Counted from the stretch's first letter, positions 1-5,387 are shown. The stretch: 5,465 nt of DNA from Desulfobacteraceae bacterium (GCA_030632525.1 DAOVUP010000136.1:1-5465), one strand, 5' to 3'. Translations and numbers: made by a program. Notes: a model not told the origin generated them from the sequence alone.

Positions 1-10
1 ATAAAAAAAA

Positions 11-57
11 GACTCTTAATCAATTGGTCGGAGGTTCGATCCCTCTCAGGCCTACCA
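11..57 (+). tRNA. 3' fragment of tRNA-Lys (anticodon CTT), 5' half missing
   Basis: This is the 3' portion of a lysine tRNA. The anticodon loop is 13-19 (CTCTTAA, anticodon CTT at 15-17). The 3' anticodon strand is 20-24 and the five-base variable loop is 25-29. The T stem is 30-34 with 42-46 (GGAGG/CCTCT, one G-T pair) around the loop TTCGATC at 35-41. The 3' acceptor strand is 47-53, the discriminator A is 54, and CCA is encoded at 55-57. It closely resembles E. coli tRNA-Lys in this part. The 5' half is absent: bases 1-10 are an A-rich run, and only the two innermost positions before the loop pair with the 3' anticodon strand. D arm and acceptor 5' strand cannot be placed. It is therefore probably not a working tRNA by itself but a duplicated 3' end left by integration. 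A mis-assembly at the contig edge is the main alternative. Confidence 0.8.
11..57 (+). other. Candidate attachment site (att) of a tRNA-Lys integrative element
   Basis: Tyrosine integrases of phages and genomic islands often use the segment from the tRNA anticodon loop to the 3' end as the crossover region. Integration rebuilds a whole tRNA at one junction and leaves a 3' copy at the other. The fragment here begins almost exactly at the anticodon loop, keeps everything to CCA, and is preceded by unrelated A-rich DNA. With this polarity the element would lie to the left of position 11, outside the window. The terminator and dapA side would be the original chromosome. No integrase gene is visible, so the call rests only on the shape of the junction. 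Confidence 0.55.
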
Positions 58-68
58 ATAAAATCAAC

Positions 69-100
69 GGGTTATGGGTTGACGTCCATAGCCCTTTTTT
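69..100 (+). terminator. Rho-independent terminator after the tRNA-Lys fragment
   Basis: Bases 69-77 (GGGTTATGG) pair with 86-94 (CCATAGCCC), giving nine pairs with one T-G wobble around an eight-base loop. Six T residues follow directly at 95-100. This is a textbook intrinsic terminator for plus-strand transcription, placed 12 bases after the encoded CCA. It would have ended the original tRNA-Lys transcript and would now end anything read out of the presumed element. On the minus strand the same stem is followed only by a weak T-rich stretch, so it is at best a poor terminator for the dapA transcript. Confidence 0.85.
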
Positions 101-136
101 ATTTAATTTCGCTCTCTCCCCATCCTCCCCCATTAG

Positions 137-208
137 GAGGCTGTCCGAGAATGAGAGATTTTCTGTTCAGATCAAGGAAGGCGAAAAAAACAGTTTTCGT
201 TCAGACAC
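137..208. repeat. MITE-like imperfect inverted repeat between the terminator and dapA
   Basis: The left end reads GAGGCTGTCCGAGAATGA. The right end, on the other strand, reads GTGTCTGAACGAAAACTG. The two share a TGTCYGA...GAA core as an imperfect terminal inverted repeat. The interior carries a second GTTCAGA (165-171, again at 199-205) and a seven-A run (184-190). A three-base TAG flanks both sides (134-136 and 209-211), which could be a target duplication but is short enough to be chance. GGCTGTC-type ends are common on insertion sequences. There is no room for a transposase, so this would be a non-autonomous or relic element. It ends three bases before the dapA stop codon. Confidence 0.4.
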
Positions 209-211
209 TAG

Positions 212-1084
212 TTATATAAGGCCGTATTCCGAAAGCACCTTCTTCAGCTTCTCAAGATTGGCCGGCGTCATGTGATAAAGAGGCAGCCTCATTTCCTCCT
301 GGATCTTTCCCATCAGCGCCAAAGAGGTCTTTACCGGAATTGGATTTGTCTCAAAGAACATGGCCTGACAAAGTGGGAGGAGTTTGTAAAAAACCCCTTT
401 AGCCTCATCAATTCTTCCCTCTTCCCACGCCTTGACCAGATCTGCCGTATCCCGGGGAACGATATTGGCAGCCACGGAGACGACTCCTGCTCCCCCAATA
501 GAAAGGACCGGAAGCGTCAGATTGTCATCACCCGACAAAAGGGTAATTTTGTCCCCGGCCAACTTCACAATTTCAGCCATCTGACCAAGACTACCCGATG
601 CCTCTTTTATGGCTACCACCTCCGGGAATTCCGCTAAACGGGCCACTGTTTCTGGAAGCATGTTAACACTGGTCCGGGTTGGCACATTATAGAGGACCTG
701 AGGCAGGGGCACCGCCTTTGCAATGGCCTTGAAATGCTGATACAACCCCTCCTGAGTCGGTTTGTTGTAATATGGGGTTACCTGCAGGGTGGCATCCGCC
801 CCCACTTCCTTGGCATGTTTCGTCAGCTCGATCGCCTCACTTGTGCTGTTCCCGCCTGTCCCTGCAATAACAGGGACCCTCTTATTAACAGCCTCCACGG
901 CGATATCGATAACCCTGGCGTGTTCTTTCACATTTAGAGTTGCTGACTCACCGGTCGTGCCACAGGGTACAATTGCATTAGTGCCGTTTTCGATCTGAAA
1001 CTCTATTAATTGACGATATGCTTCTTCATCCACCTTCCCATCTTTAAACGGGGTTATTATTGCGACAATAGATCCTTTAAACAT
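212..1084 (-). CDS. dapA: 4-hydroxy-tetrahydrodipicolinate synthase (DapA)
   Basis: This cytoplasmic TIM-barrel enzyme condenses pyruvate with L-aspartate-4-semialdehyde, the first dedicated step towards meso-DAP and lysine. The protein has 290 residues, normal for the family. Visible landmarks are GTTGES at 42-47 (the paired Thr of the active-site relay), TPYYNKP at 103-109 with the relay Tyr, YNVPTR at 132-137 (active-site Tyr132 and substrate-binding Arg137), and the Schiff-base Lys160 in VVAIKEASG. By comparison with E. coli, most residues of the allosteric lysine pocket are kept (Ser47, Ala48, His55, Asn79, Glu83, Tyr105), but E. coli His53 corresponds to Val52. The ATG start is supported by AGGGAGG at 1090-1096, five bases upstream. 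dapA is the last gene of the cluster, 97 bases after dapF, and has its own candidate promoter in that gap. The usual downstream partner dapB is not here. Confidence 0.98.
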   Translation of the reverse strand: MFKGSIVAIITPFKDGKVDEEAYRQLIEFQIENGTNAIVPCGTTGESATLNVKEHARVIDIAVEAVNKRVPVIAGTGGNSTSEAIELTKHAKEVGADATLQVTPYYNKPTQEGLYQHFKAIAKAVPLPQVLYNVPTRTSVNMLPETVARLAEFPEVVAIKEASGSLGQMAEIVKLAGDKITLLSGDDNLTLPVLSIGGAGVVSVAANIVPRDTADLVKAWEEGRIDEAKGVFYKLLPLCQAMFFETNPIPVKTSLALMGKIQEEMRLPLYHMTPANLEKLKKVLSEYGLI

Positions 1085-1097
1085 GACAACCTCCCTT

Positions 1098-1113
1098 CAC
1101 AATTATTATTGTG
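1098..1113. promoter_or_regulatory. Dyad in the dapA leader, possible operator
   Basis: CACAAT (1098-1103) and ATTGTG (1108-1113) form a perfect six-base inverted repeat around TATT. The dyad lies directly between the candidate -10 box of dapA and its Shine-Dalgarno sequence (1090-1096), so it would overlap the predicted transcription start. That position suits a repressor operator. In RNA it could also form a small A/T-rich hairpin next to the ribosome site. The binding protein cannot be named from sequence. Confidence 0.4.
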
Positions 1114-1115
1114 CG

Positions 1116-1144
1116 TTTATCATTTACCATTGTTCAATAGTCAA
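1116..1144 (-). promoter_or_regulatory. Candidate sigma-70-type promoter for dapA
   Basis: On the minus strand a -35-like TTGACT (1139-1144) and a -10-like GATAAA (1116-1121) are separated by exactly 17 bases. The -35 matches five of six consensus bases and the -10 matches four of six. The predicted start of transcription falls near 1109, leaving a leader of about 25 bases before the dapA ATG. The -35 box sits inside a heptad repeat (1134-1182), so the promoter may have arisen from that repeat. It would let dapA be expressed separately from lysA-dapF. Confidence 0.4.
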
Positions 1145-1182
1145 TATTCAATCCCGCGCATCGCGTGATCAATATTCAATCC
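1134..1182. repeat. Heptad repeat TCAATNN in the dapF-dapA gap
   Basis: Seven-base units TCAATAG, TCAATAT and TCAATCC run from 1134 to 1154. After a 14-base GC-rich spacer (1155-1168), TCAATAT and TCAATCC recur at 1169-1182. The spacer equals two periods (CGCGCAT, CGCGTGA), so the 7-base phase is kept through the whole array. A 13-base exact direct repeat results (1141-1153 and 1169-1181). The array ends at the first base of the dapF stop codon (TAG, read from 1184 to 1182). Confidence 0.7.
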
Positions 1183-2003
1183 TAAAGGGCCTCCTGGTTC
1201 AGTCGACCCTCGTAGACAATAGATGTATTGCCCTCGAGCCACACCTCGTCAAAGGAATCACCCTCACTCTCAAAATGAATGACCAATTCCTCCCCTCCCC
1301 TGGTCTTTACCCTCACCGGTGAGGCCACCATCCCCCTGATCGAAGCCACCAGGGCGGATGCGATTGCACCTGTCCCGCAGGCCAAGGTCTCGTCTTCGAC
1401 CCCTCTTTCATAGGTCCTCACCGCTAACCTGTCGGGGCCGATTTTCGCCATGAAGTTGGCATTGGTCCCTTCCGGAGAAAACCGGTTGTGGTAGCGAACA
1501 GCCCGGCCATGCTCTCTTACCTGATGGTTCTCTAAGTCTTCAACATCAACCACAACGTGCGGCACCCCTGTGTTGATAAAATCGCAACTCTTCCACCCCT
1601 GCTGCAATTCCAGGTCTATGTCCAGGGAAGCAATGCCCGGCTTGGGCATAAGGATTTTTACTACACGTTCTTTGACTTCAGCCGACACCGGCCCCACTAA
1701 GGTCTCAAAGGTCATTTTGGGACCTGCGATCCCCTTTAAAAAGGCGAAACGGGACACACAACGGCCCCCGTTACCGCACATTTCCACCTCCCCGCCATCG
1801 GCGTTAAAATAACGCCATCCAAAGTCATATTTGGTTGATTTAATGACAAAGATCAGGCCATCAGCACCCACAGATTCCCTCCGTCTGCAGGCCCTTGCAA
1901 CCAATCGGCCCATATCTTCTTCTTTTATATCTTCATCCCTGTTGTCAATCAGGATAAAATCATTGCCGCTGCCGCTCATCTTCCAGAATTCGATAGGTTT
2001 CAT
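1182..2003 (-). CDS. dapF: Diaminopimelate epimerase (DapF)
   Basis: DapF converts LL-diaminopimelate to meso-diaminopimelate, the direct precursor of lysine and of the peptidoglycan cross-link. It is a cytoplasmic, cofactor-independent two-base epimerase. The protein has 273 residues, the normal size, and both pseudo-symmetric halves are present. The N-terminal FWKMSGSGNDF segment is typical. The two catalytic cysteines are Cys76 in MCGNGGRC and Cys209 in ACGTGA, and ERGVEDET just before the latter contributes to the substrate pocket. The frame is open to a TTG at 2009, but ATG at 2003 is preferred: GAGGG at 2010-2014 lies six bases before it and would directly abut the TTG. The gene starts nine bases after the lysA stop, and its ribosome site overlaps that stop, so translation is probably coupled to lysA. 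Its last codons abut the heptad repeat at 1134-1182. Confidence 0.97.
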   Translation of the reverse strand: MKPIEFWKMSGSGNDFILIDNRDEDIKEEDMGRLVARACRRRESVGADGLIFVIKSTKYDFGWRYFNADGGEVEMCGNGGRCVSRFAFLKGIAGPKMTFETLVGPVSAEVKERVVKILMPKPGIASLDIDLELQQGWKSCDFINTGVPHVVVDVEDLENHQVREHGRAVRYHNRFSPEGTNANFMAKIGPDRLAVRTYERGVEDETLACGTGAIASALVASIRGMVASPVRVKTRGGEELVIHFESEGDSFDEVWLEGNTSIVYEGRLNQEAL

Positions 2004-2009
2004 CTTCAA

Positions 2010-2014
2010 CCCTC
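2010..2014 (-). promoter_or_regulatory. Ribosome binding site of dapF, overlapping the lysA stop
   Basis: On the minus strand GAGGG at 2010-2014 is six bases upstream of the ATG at 2003 and shares bases with the lysA TGA (2013-2015). This spacing decides the dapF start in favour of ATG over the TTG at 2009. It also places dapF initiation under the terminating lysA ribosome. Confidence 0.7.
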
Positions 2015-3296
2015 AGCCCTCTTGCGCTGTATTCTGGTCTTCCATCAAGAAATCGGGAATCGATTCACCTCTGATGAGGTCCTCAAAGCTCTCCCTCTCT
2101 CTTATGTTAAAATAACGATCTCCCTTGACCATCACTTCGCAAACCTTAGGTCTCGAATTATATGTGGAGGACATACTGAAGCCATAGGCCCCGGCGCTCA
2201 TGACCGCCATCAAATCGCCAGGTTCAAGAATCTCCACATCTCTCCCCTTGGCCAAAAAATCCCCAGATTCACAAATAGGGCCAACTATATCGGCCCTCAC
2301 TTTCTCCTTGCTACGGATCTTTACGGGCTGAATGCCATGGTATGAATTGTAGAGGCTTGGCCTCATAAGATCATTCATAGCCGCGTCCACTACAAAGAAC
2401 ATCTTCTCTTTGGTTGGCTTGGTATAGAGGACTTTGGTTACAAGGATCCCCGCATTTCCAACGATCACACGGCCCGGTTCAAAAATCAGGGTCAGGTCAG
2501 ATGCTCCCAGCTCGGTCTGAATCGCTCGGGCATATTCCTGCGGGTCGGGAGGCGCCTCCATTTCATAGGTAATTCCCAGGCCCCCTCCCAAATCCAGATA
2601 ATCTACCCGAATACCGATATCCCTTAGACGCCCAATCAATTTCTTAAGCTTCCTAAGGGCATCCACGAACGGACCCACCTCAGTTAGCTGGGACCCGATG
2701 TGGCAGGAAACCCCGACCACATCCAGACCGTTCAAACCTGCTGCCACAGAATACTGATCAAAGGCATCATTGATATCGATGCCAAACTTATTCTCTTTAA
2801 GACCAGTTGAAATATAGGGATGGGTCTTTGGATCCACATCAGGATTGACCCGGATAGCCAGCCTCGCCTTTTTACCGATCCTTTCGGCCACCTCGTTCAG
2901 CTTAAGTATCTCCTGTGCAGACTCCACATTAAACATGAGGATTCCGGTCTTAAGTGCATATTCAAGAGCCGTGACCTCTTTGCCCACCCCTGAATAGACA
3001 ATCCTGATAGGTTCTACCCCTGCCCTCAACGCCCTGTAGAGTTCACCCCCCGAAACAATATCCACACCGCCTCCCAACAGGGCAAAGAGTCTCAAGATAG
3101 CCATATTGGAATTTGACTTCATGGAAAAGCAGGTCAGGTGTTTCACGTCGGAAAAGGCACCGTCAAAGACCTTGAAGTGTTGCTTCAGGGTGGCGTGAGA
3201 GTACAGATAGAGAGGTGTGCCAAGTTCCCGTGCGATAGTTGCCACAGGGACTTCTTCACAAAATAATTCGTCTTTTATGTAATTAAAATGATGCAT
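2013..3296 (-). CDS. lysA: Diaminopimelate decarboxylase (LysA)
   Basis: LysA is a PLP-dependent cytoplasmic enzyme of the alanine racemase-like fold III class. It decarboxylates meso-DAP to L-lysine. The protein from the chosen start has 427 residues, normal for the family. Landmarks are the PLP lysine Lys60 in CFSMKSNSN, HIGSQ at 199-203, the glycine-rich LGGGLG (236-241) and EPGR (273-276) that hold the PLP phosphate, and CESGD at 342-346, which supplies residues to the partner subunit's active site, followed by YGFSMSS (371-377). The frame is open for 29 more codons (to 3383), but that stretch is translated repeat DNA. MHHFNYIKDELF is the normal family N-terminus, so 3296 is chosen. Oddly, the bases before it (CAATCCAAAAAG) contain no good Shine-Dalgarno, because the heptad repeat runs to within a few bases of the ATG. 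Confidence 0.97.
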   Translation of the reverse strand: MHHFNYIKDELFCEEVPVATIARELGTPLYLYSHATLKQHFKVFDGAFSDVKHLTCFSMKSNSNMAILRLFALLGGGVDIVSGGELYRALRAGVEPIRIVYSGVGKEVTALEYALKTGILMFNVESAQEILKLNEVAERIGKKARLAIRVNPDVDPKTHPYISTGLKENKFGIDINDAFDQYSVAAGLNGLDVVGVSCHIGSQLTEVGPFVDALRKLKKLIGRLRDIGIRVDYLDLGGGLGITYEMEAPPDPQEYARAIQTELGASDLTLIFEPGRVIVGNAGILVTKVLYTKPTKEKMFFVVDAAMNDLMRPSLYNSYHGIQPVKIRSKEKVRADIVGPICESGDFLAKGRDVEILEPGDLMAVMSAGAYGFSMSSTYNSRPKVCEVMVKGDRYFNIRERESFEDLIRGESIPDFLMEDQNTAQEG

Positions 3297-3302
3297 CTTT
3301 TT

Positions 3303-3393
3303 GGATTGTTGATTGTTGATTGATGATTGATGATTGCGTCCTGGCCGCCGGTCCCTGGCCAATCGACAATCGACAATCATCAATCATCAATCC
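3303..3393. repeat. Large inverted repeat of GATTGWT heptads ahead of lysA
   Basis: Two 34-base arms (3303-3336 and 3360-3393) are each built of seven-base units, GATTGTT/GATTGAT on the left and their complements on the right. A 23-base GC-rich centre (3337-3359) separates them. Aligned as an inverted repeat, 28 of 34 positions match, and all mismatches fall in the two variable bases of each heptad. In the minus-strand transcript this could fold into a long periodic stem immediately before lysA. The right arm contains the stop codon of the upstream lipoprotein gene, and the left arm ends six bases from the lysA start. Confidence 0.85.
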
Positions 3394-3853
3394 TGAGTTT
3401 CGCCTTGTCTGACGGTGGTCCTAAAGCCTCATCCTTTCCCATAAGCCGGACCTCGAAAAAATGTATACCTTTTTTTTCGACCCCGGGAATTTCACAGCTA
3501 AATCGATCTCCTGAAATAATTTTTTCATTTATTTTTTTAAAATCGGACATCTCGATGGGACATCCTTCGCAAGGCGGATTATCCGTGGGATACCATGCAT
3601 GATAAACCCTGCACCCTGTCACACTGGATATAATTTTATCCTCACCTTGAACATATCCCTTCAAAAGGACGAGGCCGTTTTTCCATTCCCCCTTCAACTG
3701 ATCCACCCTTAAGGAAAGTTTGCTCTCGGTTAAAAATGGAGGCCCCTTTTTGCCGCAGTTAGGCAAAAGCACCATGAGAACAGCCAAAAAAGCAGCCGAC
3801 AGAAACACAGATAGCCGATTCAACCCTGCCGCCCCCTTTTTTGCTACATACAT
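3380..3853 (-). CDS. LptM-like lipoprotein with a C-terminal beta-rich (Fn3-like) domain
   Basis: This is a probable outer-membrane lipoprotein of 157 residues from the chosen ATG. Residues 1-32 are a signal peptide with a Lys-Lys start, a hydrophobic core (FLSAAFLAVLMVLL) and a lipobox-like LPNC with acceptor Cys33; Asn at -1 is atypical. CGKKGPPFL follows, the hallmark of LptM/YifL-type proteins, which in enterobacteria sit next to dapF and assist LptD assembly. Unlike short LptM, about 120 residues follow, with PPCEGCPI (residues 94-101), alternating hydrophobic strands and a terminal LGPPSDKAKLRI that resembles the end of an Fn3 domain. Function is unknown; an LptM-like role is only suggested by motif and neighbours. 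Other starts are possible: ATG at 3868, or ATG/TTG at 3907/3910, but those outer codons are heptad repeat. The last three codons and the stop also come from repeat DNA. Confidence 0.8.
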   Translation of the reverse strand: MYVAKKGAAGLNRLSVFLSAAFLAVLMVLLPNCGKKGPPFLTESKLSLRVDQLKGEWKNGLVLLKGYVQGEDKIISSVTGCRVYHAWYPTDNPPCEGCPIEMSDFKKINEKIISGDRFSCEIPGVEKKGIHFFEVRLMGKDEALGPPSDKAKLRIDD

Positions 3854-3892
3854 TGGTTTTCCGTCCATATCAAGAGAACAATTAATGCCTTT

Positions 3893-3911
3893 CCAATCGA
3901 CAATCATCAAT
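3893..3911. repeat. Third copy of the GATTG heptad repeat, upstream of the lipoprotein gene
   Basis: CCAATCGACAATCATCAAT matches the right arm of the lysA-leader repeat (3359-3393) with internal heptads removed. It lies about 40 bases before the chosen lipoprotein start and opens the frame further upstream, which gives a spurious MMIVDW N-terminus. The same artefact gives MMIVDC in front of lysA. Confidence 0.7.
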
Positions 3912-3924
3912 TTTACCCCGCCTG

Positions 3925-3993
3925 CCCCGTTAAATCCGTTTTGGTGGTTATTTAACTGGGGTGAAATGTATTTTCTTTTCTATTTCACTGGGG
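3925..3993. repeat. Paired hairpins and direct repeat at the end of argH
   Basis: CCCCGTTAAAT (3925-3935) pairs with ATTTAACTGGGG (3950-3961), an 11-pair stem with one bulged T and a 14-base loop. GTGAAAT (3961-3967) pairs with ATTTCAC (3982-3988), a seven-pair stem also with a 14-base loop. ATTTAACTGGGG recurs as ATTTCACTGGGG at 3982-3993, one base different and 32 bases away. The second copy supplies the last codons and stop of argH. Neither stem is followed by a T tract on the minus strand, so these are not standard terminators. They fill the gap between argH and the lipoprotein gene. Confidence 0.65.
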
Positions 3994-5374
3994 CATCAAT
4001 CCCAAGCTCTCTCTTTGCCTCTTCAATTGCCTTTTTAACCATATCCGGCCCGGTTCCCCCAGGGATATTCCTCCTTGCGGGGGCCAACATAGGGTCAAGC
4101 CATTCGTAAACATCCTGATCAATCTGCCTGTTGAAATCCTTCATCTCATCGAGAACAAGTTCATGAAGTTCCTTTTTCTGGCCCATTGCAAAAAGGACCA
4201 TCTTACCCACGATCTCATGGGCCTCACGAAAAGTAATACCTCTACGCACAAGATAATCGGCCAGATCCGTTGCCACCAAAAAACCTTTCTCCGTGGCCTC
4301 CTTCAGCCTCTCTCCCTTGAAGGTAATTTCTTCGAGGAGCCGGGCCATAACCTCGAGACAGATCTGGACAGTATCAGAAGAATCAAACAGGGCCTCTTTG
4401 TCCTCCTGCATGTCTTTGTTATAGGCTAAGGGCAAACCTTTCATCGTCGTCAGGAGAGAGATCAGATGGCCATAGACCCTGCCTGTTTTTCCCCTTATCA
4501 ACTCCGGCAGATCAGGATTTTTTTTCTGGGGCATTATACTGCTTCCTGTACAAAAGGCATCGGAAATTGCAACAAACCCGAACTCCTGACTCGACCAGAT
4601 AACGAGCTCTTCGCTCAAACGACTCATATGCATCATAAGCACTGACGCATTAAAAAGAAATTCCAACACGAAATCCCTGTCACTGACCGCATCCATGCTG
4701 TTTTGGGAAATACGGTCAAAACCTAACTCCCTGGCAACCATTTCCCTGTCCAAATCAAATGTGGGGCCTGCCAGGGCGGCGCTTCCTAACGGCATTATGT
4801 TGACCCGCCTGATGCCCTCCTGGAAACGCTCACAATCTCTTTTAAACATCTCATTATAAGCCATCAGATGATGGGCTAAGAGCACAGGTTGGGCCCTCTG
4901 CAAATGGGTATATCCGGGCATAACAATATTGAGGTTCTCTTCCGCAAGCCGGATCAAGGCCCTCCGGCTTTCCTTGATCAAGCCAATTACACCTTGAATG
5001 GCGTCCCTGACATAGAGTCGAACGTCCAAGGCTATCTGATCATTCCTACTCCTCCCCGTGTGGAGTTTTTCCCCTAAGGCCCCGACCTTGTCCACCAAAG
5101 CCTTTTCCACGAGGCCATGTATGTCTTCATAATCTTCATCGAAGGAAAACTCTCCATGGTCTAACTCTCGTTTGATCTTGCCGAGGGCCTCCACAATATC
5201 GGTTGCTTCTTCGTCTGTGATTATCCCCTGATTGGCCAACATCCGGCAATGGGCGATACTGCCTTCTATATCATAGGAGTAAAGGTGGTGATCAAAACCG
5301 ATTGAGGCATTAAACCTGTTAACCAATGCGTCAGTTTCCTGGCTGAAACGGCCACCCCAAACCTTCTTAGTCAT
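3980..5374 (-). CDS. argH: Argininosuccinate lyase (ArgH)
   Basis: ArgH cleaves argininosuccinate to arginine and fumarate, the last step of arginine synthesis. It is a cytoplasmic tetramer of the fumarase/aspartase superfamily. The protein has 464 residues, normal length. It begins with the usual WGGRFSQETD. The three superfamily regions are present: HTGRSRNDQ (105-113), GYTHLQRAQP (154-163) with the catalytic-pair His157, and the signature loop GSSIMPQKKNPD (277-288) with the catalytic serine. The C-terminal NIPGGTGP (436-443) is also typical. The ATG at 5374 is supported by AGAGGA at 5381-5386, six bases upstream. It is the first gene of the cluster in the window. argG commonly precedes argH and could lie past the right edge. 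The final VK and stop fall in an intergenic-type repeat (3982-3993), so the C-terminal tip may be repeat-derived. Confidence 0.98.
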   Translation of the reverse strand: MTKKVWGGRFSQETDALVNRFNASIGFDHHLYSYDIEGSIAHCRMLANQGIITDEEATDIVEALGKIKRELDHGEFSFDEDYEDIHGLVEKALVDKVGALGEKLHTGRSRNDQIALDVRLYVRDAIQGVIGLIKESRRALIRLAEENLNIVMPGYTHLQRAQPVLLAHHLMAYNEMFKRDCERFQEGIRRVNIMPLGSAALAGPTFDLDREMVARELGFDRISQNSMDAVSDRDFVLEFLFNASVLMMHMSRLSEELVIWSSQEFGFVAISDAFCTGSSIMPQKKNPDLPELIRGKTGRVYGHLISLLTTMKGLPLAYNKDMQEDKEALFDSSDTVQICLEVMARLLEEITFKGERLKEATEKGFLVATDLADYLVRRGITFREAHEIVGKMVLFAMGQKKELHELVLDEMKDFNRQIDQDVYEWLDPMLAPARRNIPGGTGPDMVKKAIEEAKRELGIDAPVK

Positions 5375-5387
5375 GACTGATCCTCTT

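Noticed and set aside
1..20. A group I intron interrupting the anticodon loop of the tRNA
   Set aside because: The loss of tRNA identity begins in the anticodon stem before the loop, whereas such introns normally insert within the loop and leave the 5' stem intact next to them. Without DNA to the left this cannot be fully excluded.
69..94. The tRNA terminator also acting as the terminator of dapA
   Set aside because: On the minus strand the stem is followed by GTTGATTTT, not a continuous T run, so only weak activity would be expected.
184..190. The seven-A run read as a T tract of a minus-strand terminator after dapA
   Set aside because: The minus-strand sequence just before it has no stable stem; only three pairs can be drawn.
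1831..2345. Plus-strand open frames opposite dapF and lysA (1831-2115, 2022-2345), and similar ones opposite dapA and argH
   Set aside because: They lie antisense to enzymes with full motif sets, lack ribosome sites, and encode no recognisable domain.
3297..3383. A 29-codon N-terminal extension of LysA starting at TTG 3383
   Set aside because: The extra codons translate the heptad repeat (MMIVD..., ...SSINNQQS...), and the family N-terminus begins at MHHFNYIKDEL.
3303..3393. CRISPR-like array in the lysA leader
   Set aside because: Units are only seven bases, contiguous and oriented as two opposing arms with no unique spacers.
3854..3910. A longer N-terminus for the lipoprotein starting at 3910 or 3907
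   Set aside because: The first codons are again heptad repeat, and they would put the signal-peptide core unusually far from the start. The ATGs at 3853 and 3868 fit a lipoprotein signal better, although GGGG upstream of 3907 leaves some doubt.
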